NCBI GenBank assembly: GCA_013368315.1
Contig: JAACJM010000045.1
Coordinates: forward strand, 124,001-188,000
DNA: 64,000 nt
Reading direction: 5' to 3'
Source: Tetrapyrgos nigripes
Taxonomy: Eukaryota; Basidiomycota; Agaricomycetes; Agaricales; Campanellaceae
A program made the translations under genes and the position numbers. Shown here in pieces: positions 45,861 to 57,214 of the stretch (positions are counted from its first letter, which is position 1; the number at the start of each line of letters is the position of its first letter). Under the pieces are notes generated by a model that was not told the origin of the DNA, did not search any database, and was given only the letters and a program-made list of their open reading frames with translations.

Positions 45861-48839
45861 GCATGAGCGTAGTGTAGGCCTCCAACAGGCTTAACACTGC
45901 CAATGTCCCCATCATCTACATCATCATGCTCCTACCCCCTTCGAGGAGAATCTGCTTCTCCCCTCGCAAATGTTACTCAGAGTCGGCTCTTCGCCATCCT
46001 CAAGCTTCCACTTTAACCCAGCGCATACCTTGCGGAGGTACCTTACAAGCATACCCTCGCGGTATACGCGTAAAAGTTCTTCATCCCTACCCACACTACA
46101 ACCTTAAAACGCCCGGTCCCGTCTTCCCATCTTCATCAACCTCTTCATATGCATGACAAAGAAGCAATCTTTCCTTATATCACATCGAGCCCCGGTTTAA
46201 CCCAGCGCATATATCTTCATTTCTACCCACACTGCAACAACAGAACACCCGTTTACGCTCTTCATACTCATGGCATACAGCCTTCTTTCCAGGTTTTTCA
46301 TCATCGATCACCGTAGACATTGTGGCTTTGCCGCTACACCCCATCGCAACCACAACCAAACCCAAGATTTCCCGTCCTGAGCACTGCCAATGTGCTGATC
46401 CTTCCCAAGACCCAGCATCGAGTTCTTCCCTGTTCTTCTCACCTTTCAAAATCCTTACGTTGAATACGTAAGGATAAACGGCTTTGACCAATGATCATGA
46501 CGACGGCCTTGGCTCACTCCCACTCTAACTTGGCCTCTTTGAAATTGCCATTTCGGTGCGCATACTGGGATAGACTGCGATTTGCCAACGTTGTCGTCGT
46601 GTCGTCAAATAGATGGAGATAGAGCCCATGGAGGCCCATGGTTACTGCGAGCCTGCACCCAGTCAGGCGTAGTATCGTGGGTATTGGACATCCTTCAGCA
46701 TTCTTCCATTGCCGATGCGGAGGAAAGACAGTTTTGGCTCCTGACATTAATGTATCATTTGCAATTCCGCTGCTGCGTCGAACTGGGTAATTCATGACGA
46801 CATCGATTCTCTTCGGAACCGTCGTCCAATCCGAATTCACCACAAAATGGTAAACCTGCGGCTGCCAGATTCTCTCCAATCTTCCCCCTGGCGCCTGACC
46901 ATTTCTTCTGTGGCGGAAGAGAATGCGCAGAAGTAGTGGACTAAAATTAGGATAACTCCTTATCGCTTCTGATCTGTGGCCTCCTGTGGCTTCTTCACTC
47001 CACTTTACCTGTCCGTTCACCGCGTTCAGGTATGTTCCTGGCGTTAATGGAACCACAACGCTGGGTAGGCAGTCAGACCAGGATAAATCTGGAGAGCTAT
47101 TCTGGGCGTTGGGAAGCGTCCTTCAACTTTTCAAGTTGACTTGCTGTTGCAAACCAGGGTACTCCGTTTACCGTTGTACCCTGGTTTTGATTTCGAAAGT
47201 TGCGGGATTGCTGCGCCACTGCCAGTAGCAGCAGTCGGTCCAGTCGGGTTACGAATGCGGTCTTGTAGACATTCATGGATGCGTTTAGTATACGCATATG
47301 TTCTCACAGTAACGCGGTCCTCTTTATCCCAACTCATTCTCTATCATCTTCCTATAGCTATGCGGCTTTGTCTCCATTCATCTTGTGTCTCTTGTACCTA
47401 CATTATTCCTATAATCGATTCATTCATCTCTAATCTGGTTTCTAATCTGGTCATCATCCTTCTTTCTCCCAAGTCATTCAGACTTCACCTTTTATCAGCC
47501 CTAGATTTTCCCTTTGGACGCAATCGCATCATCACATTGTCCTATTCATTGGCATCCATACTACAGAACATTGTTCATAATTAGTAGTACTGTTAATATA
47601 TACCACGCTGGCCGGCGTCATACGCTTGCCTTACGACTTTAACAGTACGTAGCCGTCGCCCTCCTTTGATGGCACCGCTGCATTCTGACTGGAGAAGCTT
47701 GAAGCTTTTGAAAGGGTTCAGGTTGTGGCAGGAGACTAACTTCGTGCTGGTTGAAGGGCCCTTGAAGAAAATATTGTACTATCCGCTACTGAAATTACCA
47801 TATCCCTTTAATTCTTGAGAGGAAAATCACCAAAGGGACAACGATACCCCCGTATTGTCGGGCAGCTAGCTGTCTGTTTCTGCACTTCGGAGAAAACTCT
47901 TGCGATGAATATCCGAACAATCGGACCGAACTCCTCTACGAGAAGGGGTTGGGAACTCAGAACAACTTTACAAGAACGAAGTTCATAGTCGCGGAATTTC
48001 CTTGAACCCATATGTTCCCGTTCTTTACCGGACCTCTTTTATTTGCGATATCATATGAATACTAAGTATTCTCCCTTTGTACCGTCACTGGAGAACTGAA
48101 GAGGCCTAGAGTAATTACAGTGCTCAATGGTTTATTCTTGTCCTTTCAACAGGAAGGTACCTCTCAAGATATATAAATAAGTATCTTGAGAATACACCAT
48201 CGTGAGTGCAATCCTCTGCATCAGGTCTCTCATGTCTTGTTTTTAGCTTCAGTTTTGAAGCGCAACAATAGGATGTGCGTATCTCCGTAGATATCTCCAT
48301 CATGATCGGGGTCTAGGTGGAGGGTGAGAGTGAAGGCCTTGTGTGAACAAGTACTGAAGTACCTTTAAGTTCGTATTGATGACCTCAATAGTATTTCGCA
48401 TCTGTGGACTGGGCCTTGTTCGTGTAAAATCCGGTGTTAATGGAACAACCATTGACTAAATTTCCTTTAGTTCAGAGAGTTGTGGTTGATATTGATTTCT
48501 ATGGATTGACTGGGCGACCGAAAGACCGAAAGCTCACATGTCACAAGGGACCATGGAATTGCGGCTGCCACATATATCATATATGGTCATATTTCAATTC
48601 AAGAACAGTCAGGATGAGGCGCAGATTTTGGACAAGGAGCAGTAAATCGGCTACAGTCGGTGTGGCGGGTATGAGTTTTAGGAAAGCATCGATATCCGTG
48701 TTGGCCATCGAAGGACGTAGTACTACGTACCCGTATAAGAGAGTTAAGACGGATGGTCTTGACATAATCGCCCTGGGATGGCGCTGGCGCCTCGACCTGG
48801 GACTCCGTGTTCTACAACGCAATGACTTGAGAAGCTGTA
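45861..48839. other. Gene-poor region, no family recognised
   Basis: A minus-strand ORF 46514-47056 (180 codons) is the longest. Its composition is protein-like in parts (GTYLNAVNGQVKW), but no splice partners or family could be assigned. A weak local duplication (TTTAACCCAGCGCATA at about 46013 and 46197) is present. Long AT-rich stretches fill the rest. Confidence 0.45.
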
Positions 48840-49085
48840 GAATATGCCGGTGCGGGCCACTGTATACAGCGGCAGGTACGAGTCCTCATCCCATTGCATA
48901 AAATGCAATAGACTCTGAGGAGGTAGATGTGGGGCACTGGGCACTGGTCACTGGTTCGTTGCTCGACGAAAGTTGACGGAGGAGAAGCTTGGTGCCGAGT
49001 CTGCCGAGCTGACGGAATAGGATATATTTTCCCGGGATACGAAAAATGCGATAAGACTCGTCCTATAAATAAGACTCGTAACTTC
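48840..49085 (-). repeat. Dispersed repeat R1, copy c (inverted)
   Basis: The complement matches 25985-26235. On the plus strand this copy carries TATAAATA at about 49063-49070, the counterpart of the P450 copy 1 TATA, followed within about 40 nt by an ATG that opens only a 12-codon frame. It looks like a promoter-containing fragment detached from its gene. Confidence 0.7.
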
Positions 49086-50981
49086 CGCCACAACGCAGAG
49101 TACAAATGCAGTGTCGTGGCTTAAGAAAACCGTTGCCGCCATAGCATTAGTAGTCAAGTAGATCAAGAGAGGACATTGAGCGAGAGCACTCATAGTTAAG
49201 TCAAGTATAAGACCCCACCTTGAGTACTGACCAGTATCATAATTGACCTTTACCAGGAGCTTCACGTACAGTCCTGAGAGAAACCGCAATCTCCTTTGCC
49301 CGCAAGTACATCCGAAGTCTAGTATAGCCATTCTTGCAGCGAAGATACTATCGCGGATGCTTTACAAGACAGAGATGTGAACGATGTACCTCCAGACTCC
49401 CTAGGCCTGGATTCAGCGGATAGAGACAGATTGCAAAAAAAGGTCACTGTTGCCGTTTGTTGCTAGCGTATTGAGATATCTCGGAACAGACCCACTAGAA
49501 TAGGACTCGAGTGAAGGCAATCCCAAATTACTTGTCCGACAGCCTTCAGAGGAGTAGACGTGGTAGCGAGAGAATACCAATGCAAGTGGTCAATCAAAGA
49601 ACGTGACGGAAATTTTCAAAGACACTCGTGTACCTCCGAGGATGTCCGAAGCTCCCGCCACCTCGAGCAAAAGTAGGCTTTCACAAATCTTTGTAGTCGA
49701 ATGGCTCTTTTGCTTTGATTTCAGAAGGCTGGGACGCATTCCGAGATGTAGACTGACTGGGTCCCTCTCGACCCACCGTCATCCCTGAGCAATCCCTGAG
49801 TTCTTTATTACCTTGTCATGTAGTAATTCGTAGTGGCTATCAGATCCAACCCACGAATGCTGCTGCATACAATTCCTTGTATATTGAGATGTACTCAGGA
49901 ACAAGAGAGATTATGTACGTTTCAAGATGTCGACACTGAACTAAGAAGTGACATTCGGCGTGAGCGAGAACAGAAAAATATAAGGCTATACGGCAAGCTC
50001 CTGCGTGATAGCCAGTGGCGAATACAGATTGGGTACAATTGTTCGACCGCATTATTGACCTTCACGTATCCGGACATGACGGACGGGAGTATCACCTAGT
50101 GTTTGGGATAATTGACTCCCGATCACTCCAGAGGAGGCTCGTTTGAAGGTACCGGTAATATGGACTCGGAGGCACTGGTCGTGACATCTGTGGGACTGTA
50201 TCATACTACCGCTAGTAGTGCTTACAGAAATGCGGGTTGGTCAACTTCAATTGCATGCCAGCGACTCTCACCGATCAAGTATCAATATACTGCTATGGAG
50301 CATTGAGCATCCGAGAGCACTGACAGATGTGGCATAGCCTTGGTGTGCACTTGCCCAACTCTTGTTGTGAAATCCTGTGCGCTGAAAGTTACTTAACTCC
50401 AATTCAGAGTTAGTGAGACCAGGTTCGACCAACGTTGTCGAGTAGCTCGATACCCTTTGTTGAGGTACATTGTTTCGACCCTAGGCTTTCTTACTGTAGA
50501 TACATGGTTGCTGCCATATGCATCATTATGAGGGCTAATAAACGAGACTTTTTTTGGAAAGGCGCACCGCTGAGAATATCACGTATCCCAGGGTAAGGAC
50601 AGTGGGTACCTGATTCAGGCAAGGATGTAACACGGTCGAGTCCGAGGAGGAATCCTGAGAGAGTAGAGTGATGATGCATGATGAGGAGATGTCGAGGGAA
50701 AAGAACTTGAACTCGACGTCTATTTCCCAAGAAAGAAGCGGGTTCTTTTAACCGCTCCAATTGTACGTTGTTGAAGTCGAGGTGGACGAAGCAATTCAAT
50801 CATGTGATCTGCACAGAGAGAAACCTTTACTTGGGCTGGAATTAAGACCTATTGCATGGGACTGGGCCCGAAAACTGGGCACCAAGACTCTGCCTGAGAC
50901 AGACAGCATGAAGAACAGGTGTACGCCAGCAGACAGATGAAACCTTGATATAAAAGGCCAAGAGTCCTGAAGGCAGACCCA
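49086..50981. other. No recognisable gene
   Basis: ORFs up to about 100 codons on both strands, none with a known motif. TATAAAAGG at about 50949-50957 lies just upstream of the hairpin, in a setting that could be a promoter or LTR-like U3/R junction. Confidence 0.4.
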
Positions 50982-51019
50982 TGATCTGAATCAATAAATC
51001 AGTTTATTGATTCAGATCA
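50982..51019. repeat. Perfect 17-bp inverted repeat with 4-nt loop
   Basis: The arm TGATCTGAATCAATAAA (50982-50998), loop TCAG, and exact complement (51003-51019). Transcribed, it would form a stable stem. It lies about 25 nt downstream of TATAAAAGG, so it could sit at the 5' end of a transcript or act as a terminator for one. The AATAAA hexamer is embedded in the left arm. Confidence 0.9.
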
Positions 51020-53200
51020 AGACAAGAAGACGACAGAAGATACCTTGAGAAAGATCTTCTGATTTTGGATCGAGGAAGGCTTAGAACTGATCCGCGCCGA
51101 GGAGCTTACTCAGGAAGAAGGTCGACCATAGTCGACCAAACGGATATACAGTAATAGAGATTTTCACCTTGTGCCAAATATCGCTGGACATTCGATGGTA
51201 GGTAGGCGTGAGCTTTCGTTTGCACTGTGAATGCCTCACAGAACCAAAGTATTCTAAAAATCTGAAAGCGAGAAACAATCTTTACATATCGAGACAAATC
51301 TACTGCGCCGGATTCCTAACCTCGGTAATGCTTGCGTTAATTCTCAGAGTTGTACCGGAACATCACGAATGAAGGTGCCTTCGTGAAAATACGCATAGTA
51401 CCTGCCGAATAGCGATTAGAAGATCCCATCCAATAGTAAGCAATATGTATCATCGGTAGGACGTGGATCAAGTACATACCACAGGAGAATAATCCAGTAC
51501 CAGTTGCAATGAGAAATCTTATTAGTTCTCTGAGTCGCTGAATGACCTACTATATCTCGTTGTGAGCGGAGTAGCTGTAAGCTTAAGGGAATGGAATGGT
51601 CACACGTCACCTAAGATAGATGTGAAGCAGAATGTCCAACGCCGACGCTGTTTCCTCACGAGGAGCTATGACATTCCTTTCTGAACTTCTAGTTTCCTTG
51701 TAAAGCCCAAAGGGCTGCGGTAGTATCCGCAATCCTAACGTTAATGCGGAACGGGACACCGATGTTCCTCAAAATAAACCCCTCAGATGCTGGAGTTGTC
51801 CATGGGAATCGTGCGTTGGAGAGAGTGCCAAGGCTAGCTAAGTAACTGCGGTACGTTAACTCCTGCAGCAACAAAAATCTATAAAAAGGAAAGTATGAAG
51901 TAGTGAGAATAACCGGGTCAAAGGAGATTAGACGATATCTGAGTCACCTGTACTAATACTACTGCGCGGACCTGTCAGGTCTTCAGTGCGCAGCTTCAAT
52001 GGAGAAGGAGCCAAATTTCATAATAAACAGAACTCACGAGTGAAGGGGAAGGACCCGTCAGGGCTGGCGGCGGAAATCGTCCCACCCTAGAAATGGGACG
52101 GCGACAGGAAAAACGCTTTGGAAACATTCATGATTTCGCATACCTGCAGGAAATTGTCATTACCGTAACCACCATTCCACGTCTGGGAATCACTTGGGTG
52201 CGACTGGAACGTCTAAATTGGAACATCGAGTGAGCAGTTACAGACGTGGGTAGGGAGTTGAGTAAGGTGAATTGAAGAGAGGCAAGCCGTCAGTTGGGAA
52301 TTGTACGCATTGATGTTCTCCGAGCCTAAGGTAGGTATGATGAGGGAAACGCAGTGAAATTGAAGTAACATAGCATTGATCAGCGAAACACGCAAGATTC
52401 CCCCTGAATAGTGAGACCGTATCCTGACTGTACCCAGGTGCACGGGTCGAGACCGAACAATACACTGCTCAAAAAAAAAACCCTGTGATCCATGATGAGG
52501 AATAAATTCCGTATACATGAGTAACGGGAGACGTGGAAAGCCATTCTCAAAGTGTACTTGCGCGGGACCCATCAATATTTGAAGCGATGTCTAGACGTGC
52601 CGTTCCCGAGCCCACACCAGGTCAACGGCAGAGGCGCACGCAGTCCCTGCCTCTTGGTTTGTGGAAGTGCCACAGCTGACAGCTGTCCCCCACGGGCTAC
52701 TCGTCCAATCTGGAAAGAGGTATTTCTACTTCCTGCAACGTTTAGCTACGTGCCTAGGATAGTTCGCATCAACGGTGAGGTCGCAGTTTGCCCCTCGAAG
52801 TTCTTCTGCATTGAGATTTTGGTGCACAAGGAGTATGAAAACCATGAGGACGGCGACAAGTTGCAGCAGGGAACAATGAAGATGACGGTGGTAAACAAGT
52901 GGTTACCGTGGTAAAGTAAAAATTAGCCGATGCGGGAAAATCATGCGCGTCTTACCTCTGAGTAGTTCGCCACACTGAGGTGGTGTTGCCTTGTACTTCC
53001 GTGGCTGCATTGGCACCCATATACTCCTCTTCCTTGATATAATTCCTGACCTTACTTTGAATATGGAAGCTAAGTCGGTTTTCTCGTCCTTCTGCCATAC
53101 AGCAACGGGATTCTCTGGATTGTGGCGTTGTATATAAACCTGCAAAAAGCTTTCAAATTTTGCGGGTAAGACAGATACATTAGCATACCCACCCACGCCG
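51020..53200 (-). other. Exon-like pieces on the minus strand, gene not assembled
   Basis: Three segments look coding. Near 51450-51550 a stopless frame reads VIQRLRELIRFLIATGTG, with hydrophobic character like a membrane helix. Near 52210-52145 is SQTWNGGYGNDNFLQ between TTTAG and GTATGC splice sites, which can join over a 57-nt intron to GGTISAASPDGSFPFT (about 52086-52038). Near 51835-51697 is TLSNARFPWTTPASEG followed by INVRIADTTAALWAL. Phases could not be chained into one protein, and 53196-52903 adds another open frame. Either an intron-rich gene of unknown family or relics of several. Confidence 0.4.
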
Positions 53201-55082
53201 CTTATCAGATTTTTTTCTTGCTCTCGTCGCGGTCACTGATTTTCTGGGCTGTTTGCTAGTACCTTGCTGCCCTGATGTCTACGTCTAATGCACCACACCA
53301 TGCAAAGATCGAACCACACATACCCTGCCATGGCTCTCATCTTCGAACTCGGCAAGAGATATAAAGGCTCGAGAGATCACCGTCGACGGGATATACATAC
53401 ACATCCTTGTTCCAGATGATCCCCACAAGAGATAATTCAAACTATTGAATAATTCATGCTATTCTACTTTCGAGGTTTATACAGATTGAAGTCCTCCAGA
53501 CGACTAATGTTAGGGAAATGTATGCATCCTTGATAGTCGTGGGTATCTCTCATTTGCACATCGAGGGCCTGCCCACTACTTGGTTAGTCGAGATAGAGCT
53601 CGCTACGAACCCATTCATCTCTGCCACGACGGCCAGTGGAGTATTAACATCCAAAGTTCGTAGACAATTCAGAAAATATTCTATATGTATTGCATAACCG
53701 GACCGATGCACCTTCTTCCAGTGGATTTATGCTCGATCATGATCATCACTTTCGAAACTCCGTGTGGGGAAGTGCTTATTCAATTTGAAGAAGCCGACGT
53801 GAAAACTCAGGACTATCTGCGGAGAATCATCGAGGTGTACCTTTGCTTTTCCTGGAAACGGAAAAGTTGGGTATGGACGCACAAATTAGCCTTACGAAGA
53901 AAGCTTTGTTACTATCAGTTTGAGCGACTTTCCTCCGAAGTCACTAGAAGTCACTTTTCCCAAGAGCGCCGCTTGGCATCCGTGGGTTAGGTATTCCCAT
54001 GCATGCGTTAGGTCCAGGTCTGCGTCCGAGCCTTTCCTGTAGAGCAGCGCGCAGCTGCAGCGTGGCCGGGCTTCTTTACCGCCTGTAGATTTTTGGGGAA
54101 GTCGTGTTCCGTCAATTACAGTTGCTATCAGTATCAAGACCCGAGCTGAACGATCATATCATGGCACGTATCCATCTTATTCCATACTGATCAACTTAGA
54201 TTTTGGCACGAATGACATGACCGTCTTGCGAAACTGAGAGCCCTTTCTCCTTACTTACCGAAGTGCTGGATCTTACACTTGTGATGAGTGCTATGGAATG
54301 TAGTCTCAATGCTAGCGCTTGCTCCGGTCGTAAAAGGTGGATAATATTCTGTCAAGTCCTCCTTGGGGCCTGACATTCCACTCTACCGGGGTTGCCTTCC
54401 CACATCCATCAATAGTATTATTGCAGCCTTCAATGCGGGTCAAGTACTTGTAGTAGAATCTGAACAGGGGAAGTACGTGTCTCGAAGAAGTATCATTGTA
54501 GCACAACTTGCCACTGTACCCGGAACCATCAGGGAGTTAAAGCTGATGCACACCTCGAAGGGAACGTTTGATTCGTTTCACCTCAGTCAAGCTATGTAGG
54601 TTAAAGATAAGTACAAGGACAAGTTCTCGCATCACCTACAAACAGCAGGGTGCGGTGATCAAGCCTCGTGCCTGTGTGGGTAAGTATGGATTAGAACTGG
54701 TCAGACGCTCAAAGTGAGCTCGCTTTTAAGCCACCATGAAACCCGTAATTATGCACATTATGCGGCAGATCACGTAGCTCCGTTCGGGACGTGGGTACGA
54801 CGAAAACCTTACCAGCATGTGCTGGCAGGTAGCGTAGACGTGCACATGTACATCATAGACAATAAGTACCTTCGAAAATTGTGATATGAGACTCCGCATA
54901 ATTGACCATCCTGATAAGATCATTCCGAGCAATGGATAGCGGTGCCACGCATCTGAGGTGAGCTCCGCCAAAAACCTGTACGGTAGTTCTCAGCATAGGA
55001 GCAATTTTGGACGAACATTAGACACACAGCACGGGAACTTTTCAATTCTCGTTCAGCCACAGCGGTAAGAGCCTTGAGATCT
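53201..55082. other. No recognisable gene
   Basis: Short ORFs only (up to about 100 codons), no motif seen on either strand. Confidence 0.45.
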
Positions 55083-55640
55083 TCAGAGAGCGGGATGTAT
55101 GAAAATAAGGAACTCGAACCTTCCCAAGGGTTCTAAAACGCCGAAAGTGACTTGAAATTTTGACACTGAGGGAATTGTGAACACGAAAGAGACAACACGC
55201 TTGTCAGTATTATTCTGCTCGTACGAAGAAGCCCCTCGACAATCAGACGTAAATTGCTCAGCGTTCCGAAGAGAAATCGAAGTGGAAATGGAAGGTCCCA
55301 GTGTGCATATGGATCCATGGATATGGAGAGATTCAGAGTCGAACCTAGACCCTTCCAAGAGGTAGGTACCATCTAAACTTGAGAACGAAGGGGTTCTAGG
55401 CTGTGCACGAGCAACTGCCTGGTCGCCTGGGCGTTGATCAATCAATAAGGCCTCACTGAAGAAATTCCCATGAATTACGCCCTCAGAGGAGAACCATTCA
55501 CACGACGGAAGCGAGACGCTGTCATCATCTTCCCATGTCGGTTTTGGAGTCGGAAGGCGTCTGGCATGATTCTGTGGGTACAATATAAGTCAGACTTACA
55601 TATGGTATAAAGGCATATGAGCATACACTTCATTCAGTTG
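55083..55640 (-). CDS. Possible C-terminal exons of an unrecognised protein
   Basis: An acceptor CCCACAG at about 55574 opens a frame to 55083 (RRLPTPKPTWEDDDSVSLP, later LDGTYLLEGSRFD and a Ser-rich tail). A short upstream exon (about 55644-55597, PLQLNEVYAHMPLYH) can join over a GTAAGT intron. This resembles the cytoplasmic tail of a membrane protein, but no upstream transmembrane exons were found. The 55645-55986 stretch upstream holds no gene I can support. Confidence 0.4.
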
Positions 55641-55986
55641 TAGTGGCGCCGGCGCTGTAAGTGAGAATTTCTAATGTCGACTCGATTTAGAAGCAAGTAC
55701 TATGTACAGCACTAGTGTGAATTATACATATAGGTAAGATACCACTATAGCGGAGCAGATAATAAGTAGTTAGATGGGTGGATGTGCAATGGTGGAATGG
55801 TGGTGTTGATGTGAATACATGTACAGTTGCAATGAGGCGTAGAAATATGATACAGGTCGAATACGGGGATGATGCGGATGTACCGAAAGCGTTGCTGGTG
55901 AGAAAGTACGAAAACATGCAGAGCGGAGAGAGGCGGCCAGCGACCCTGAGTGATAGTCTTTTGTGCCACAATAGTCTTGGGAACTT

Positions 55987-56746
55987 TCACTCGAAAGCGT
56001 AATCGACGGCGGTGAAGCAAGCTTCGTTGGCACCGGCTAAAGCTTCGCGACCATGCTGTCGTAGGTCCTGCCGTGTATCAAAGAAAGCATCACATGCGGG
56101 ACATGATAATGCGCCAAGGGAGCTAACTCCAGAATGCGATGAAGACTCCGAGCGTGATCGCTTAGAGGAATGTGACATCTGAAAGCAAAAGTCAGACGCG
56201 AAATGTCAAAGACAAAGGAATATCACGACTCACAGTGTCATCATGGTCAACGTTAATTTTTCGTTTCAGCGAAGAAGAAAGACAGGGCTCTGCACACACA
56301 AAGAGAAAAACTGATGAGCATGGTGAACGAGATGAAAGGGTACCGAACATACCTGACAGCGTGGCACTCATATGAGCCGAGAAGTTTTCCCTCCATGCAA
56401 GTATGCGTTTCATCCGAAGAGAATAAGTGTCAGCGGAAGGAGACACGTCGAGGGAGATAGTTTGTTGTGGTGGTGTCTGCACTTCCGCATCGTCCTCTGA
56501 AGAGCAGTATGAGGAACAGTCTTCCTCGTCCTCTTCGTCCTCTTCGTCAGATGAATAGTCGGATGATGATGCAGAATAATATGAATTTGTGTCAATGACG
56601 CGACGGGGTGGCGGGGGCCCCTCTACGAGCTGAATGATCTGGACAGAATGTTGTTGGTGGCAGAAAAGGTGAGTGGCGTTGAGCTTTGCATCGACATCAT
56701 CGATGATAGTGGAGGAGGTGAACATGGGGTGGGGGAGGTCGAGCAT
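55987..56746 (-). CDS. Small acidic protein with a C-terminal zinc-finger-like motif
   Basis: Three exons: 56746-56353, 56289-56234 and 56178-55987 (213 aa from the ATG at 56746; the frame is open to 57070 without an earlier ATG, so an upstream exon is possible). The middle is a strongly acidic Asp/Glu/Ser run (SSDYSSDEEDEEDEEDCSS), followed by a basic patch (LKRKINVD, SSKRSRSESSS). The last exon has CPACDAFFDTRQDLRQHG, a C2H-type finger half with the second His replaced by a later Cys, then NEACFTAVDYAFE-stop. This looks like a conserved basidiomycete protein of unknown function, possibly nuclear. It is tandem with mkt1, 468 bp downstream of its stop. Confidence 0.72.
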
Positions 56747-57214
56747 AGCGGAGAGGGGCGTTTCCTGAACAGCCCTCGTCTGGAGAGGGGCATTTTGTAG
56801 TGGAACTGACAAAGAACCTGTGAGATCGATCCAGTCAATTGCAATGGTTCTTCCTATCCCGAGATCCAGCAACCCAGATTTTCCCAAGCCTAAATCCGGC
56901 TCTGCAGCACGTGACCTGCCCAGGTTCCGCCCATCGGCGATCGTAAATCCAAATGTGGGACGGTCCTGTGTGGCCCATTTTTCTTGTCCTCCGGTCTGGT
57001 TTTTCCCAGCTGTACGCCTCCAATCGATTTCCCACCTAATTTTAGACCTGGCTATAGCCTTTGTAGGCAACCATTCTCAGCTTCATGCCACTGTTGTGGC
57101 CCTCACATCACCGCACACGAGGAGCATGTTGTCAACAGAGGGAAAAAATACTATTTCTCAAGATAATACGTTCTCCTCGTGTAAACTCTTCCTGCCTTCT
57201 GCTCAGGCGCGGCC

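Noticed and set aside
46514..47056. 180-codon minus-strand ORF as a gene
   Set aside because: No start context, splice partner or family; neighbouring frames are equally open.
55327..55340. GAGTCGAACC, a tRNA B-box-like sequence on the minus strand
   Set aside because: No A box or cloverleaf could be folded around it; the same holds for a similar site near 50422.
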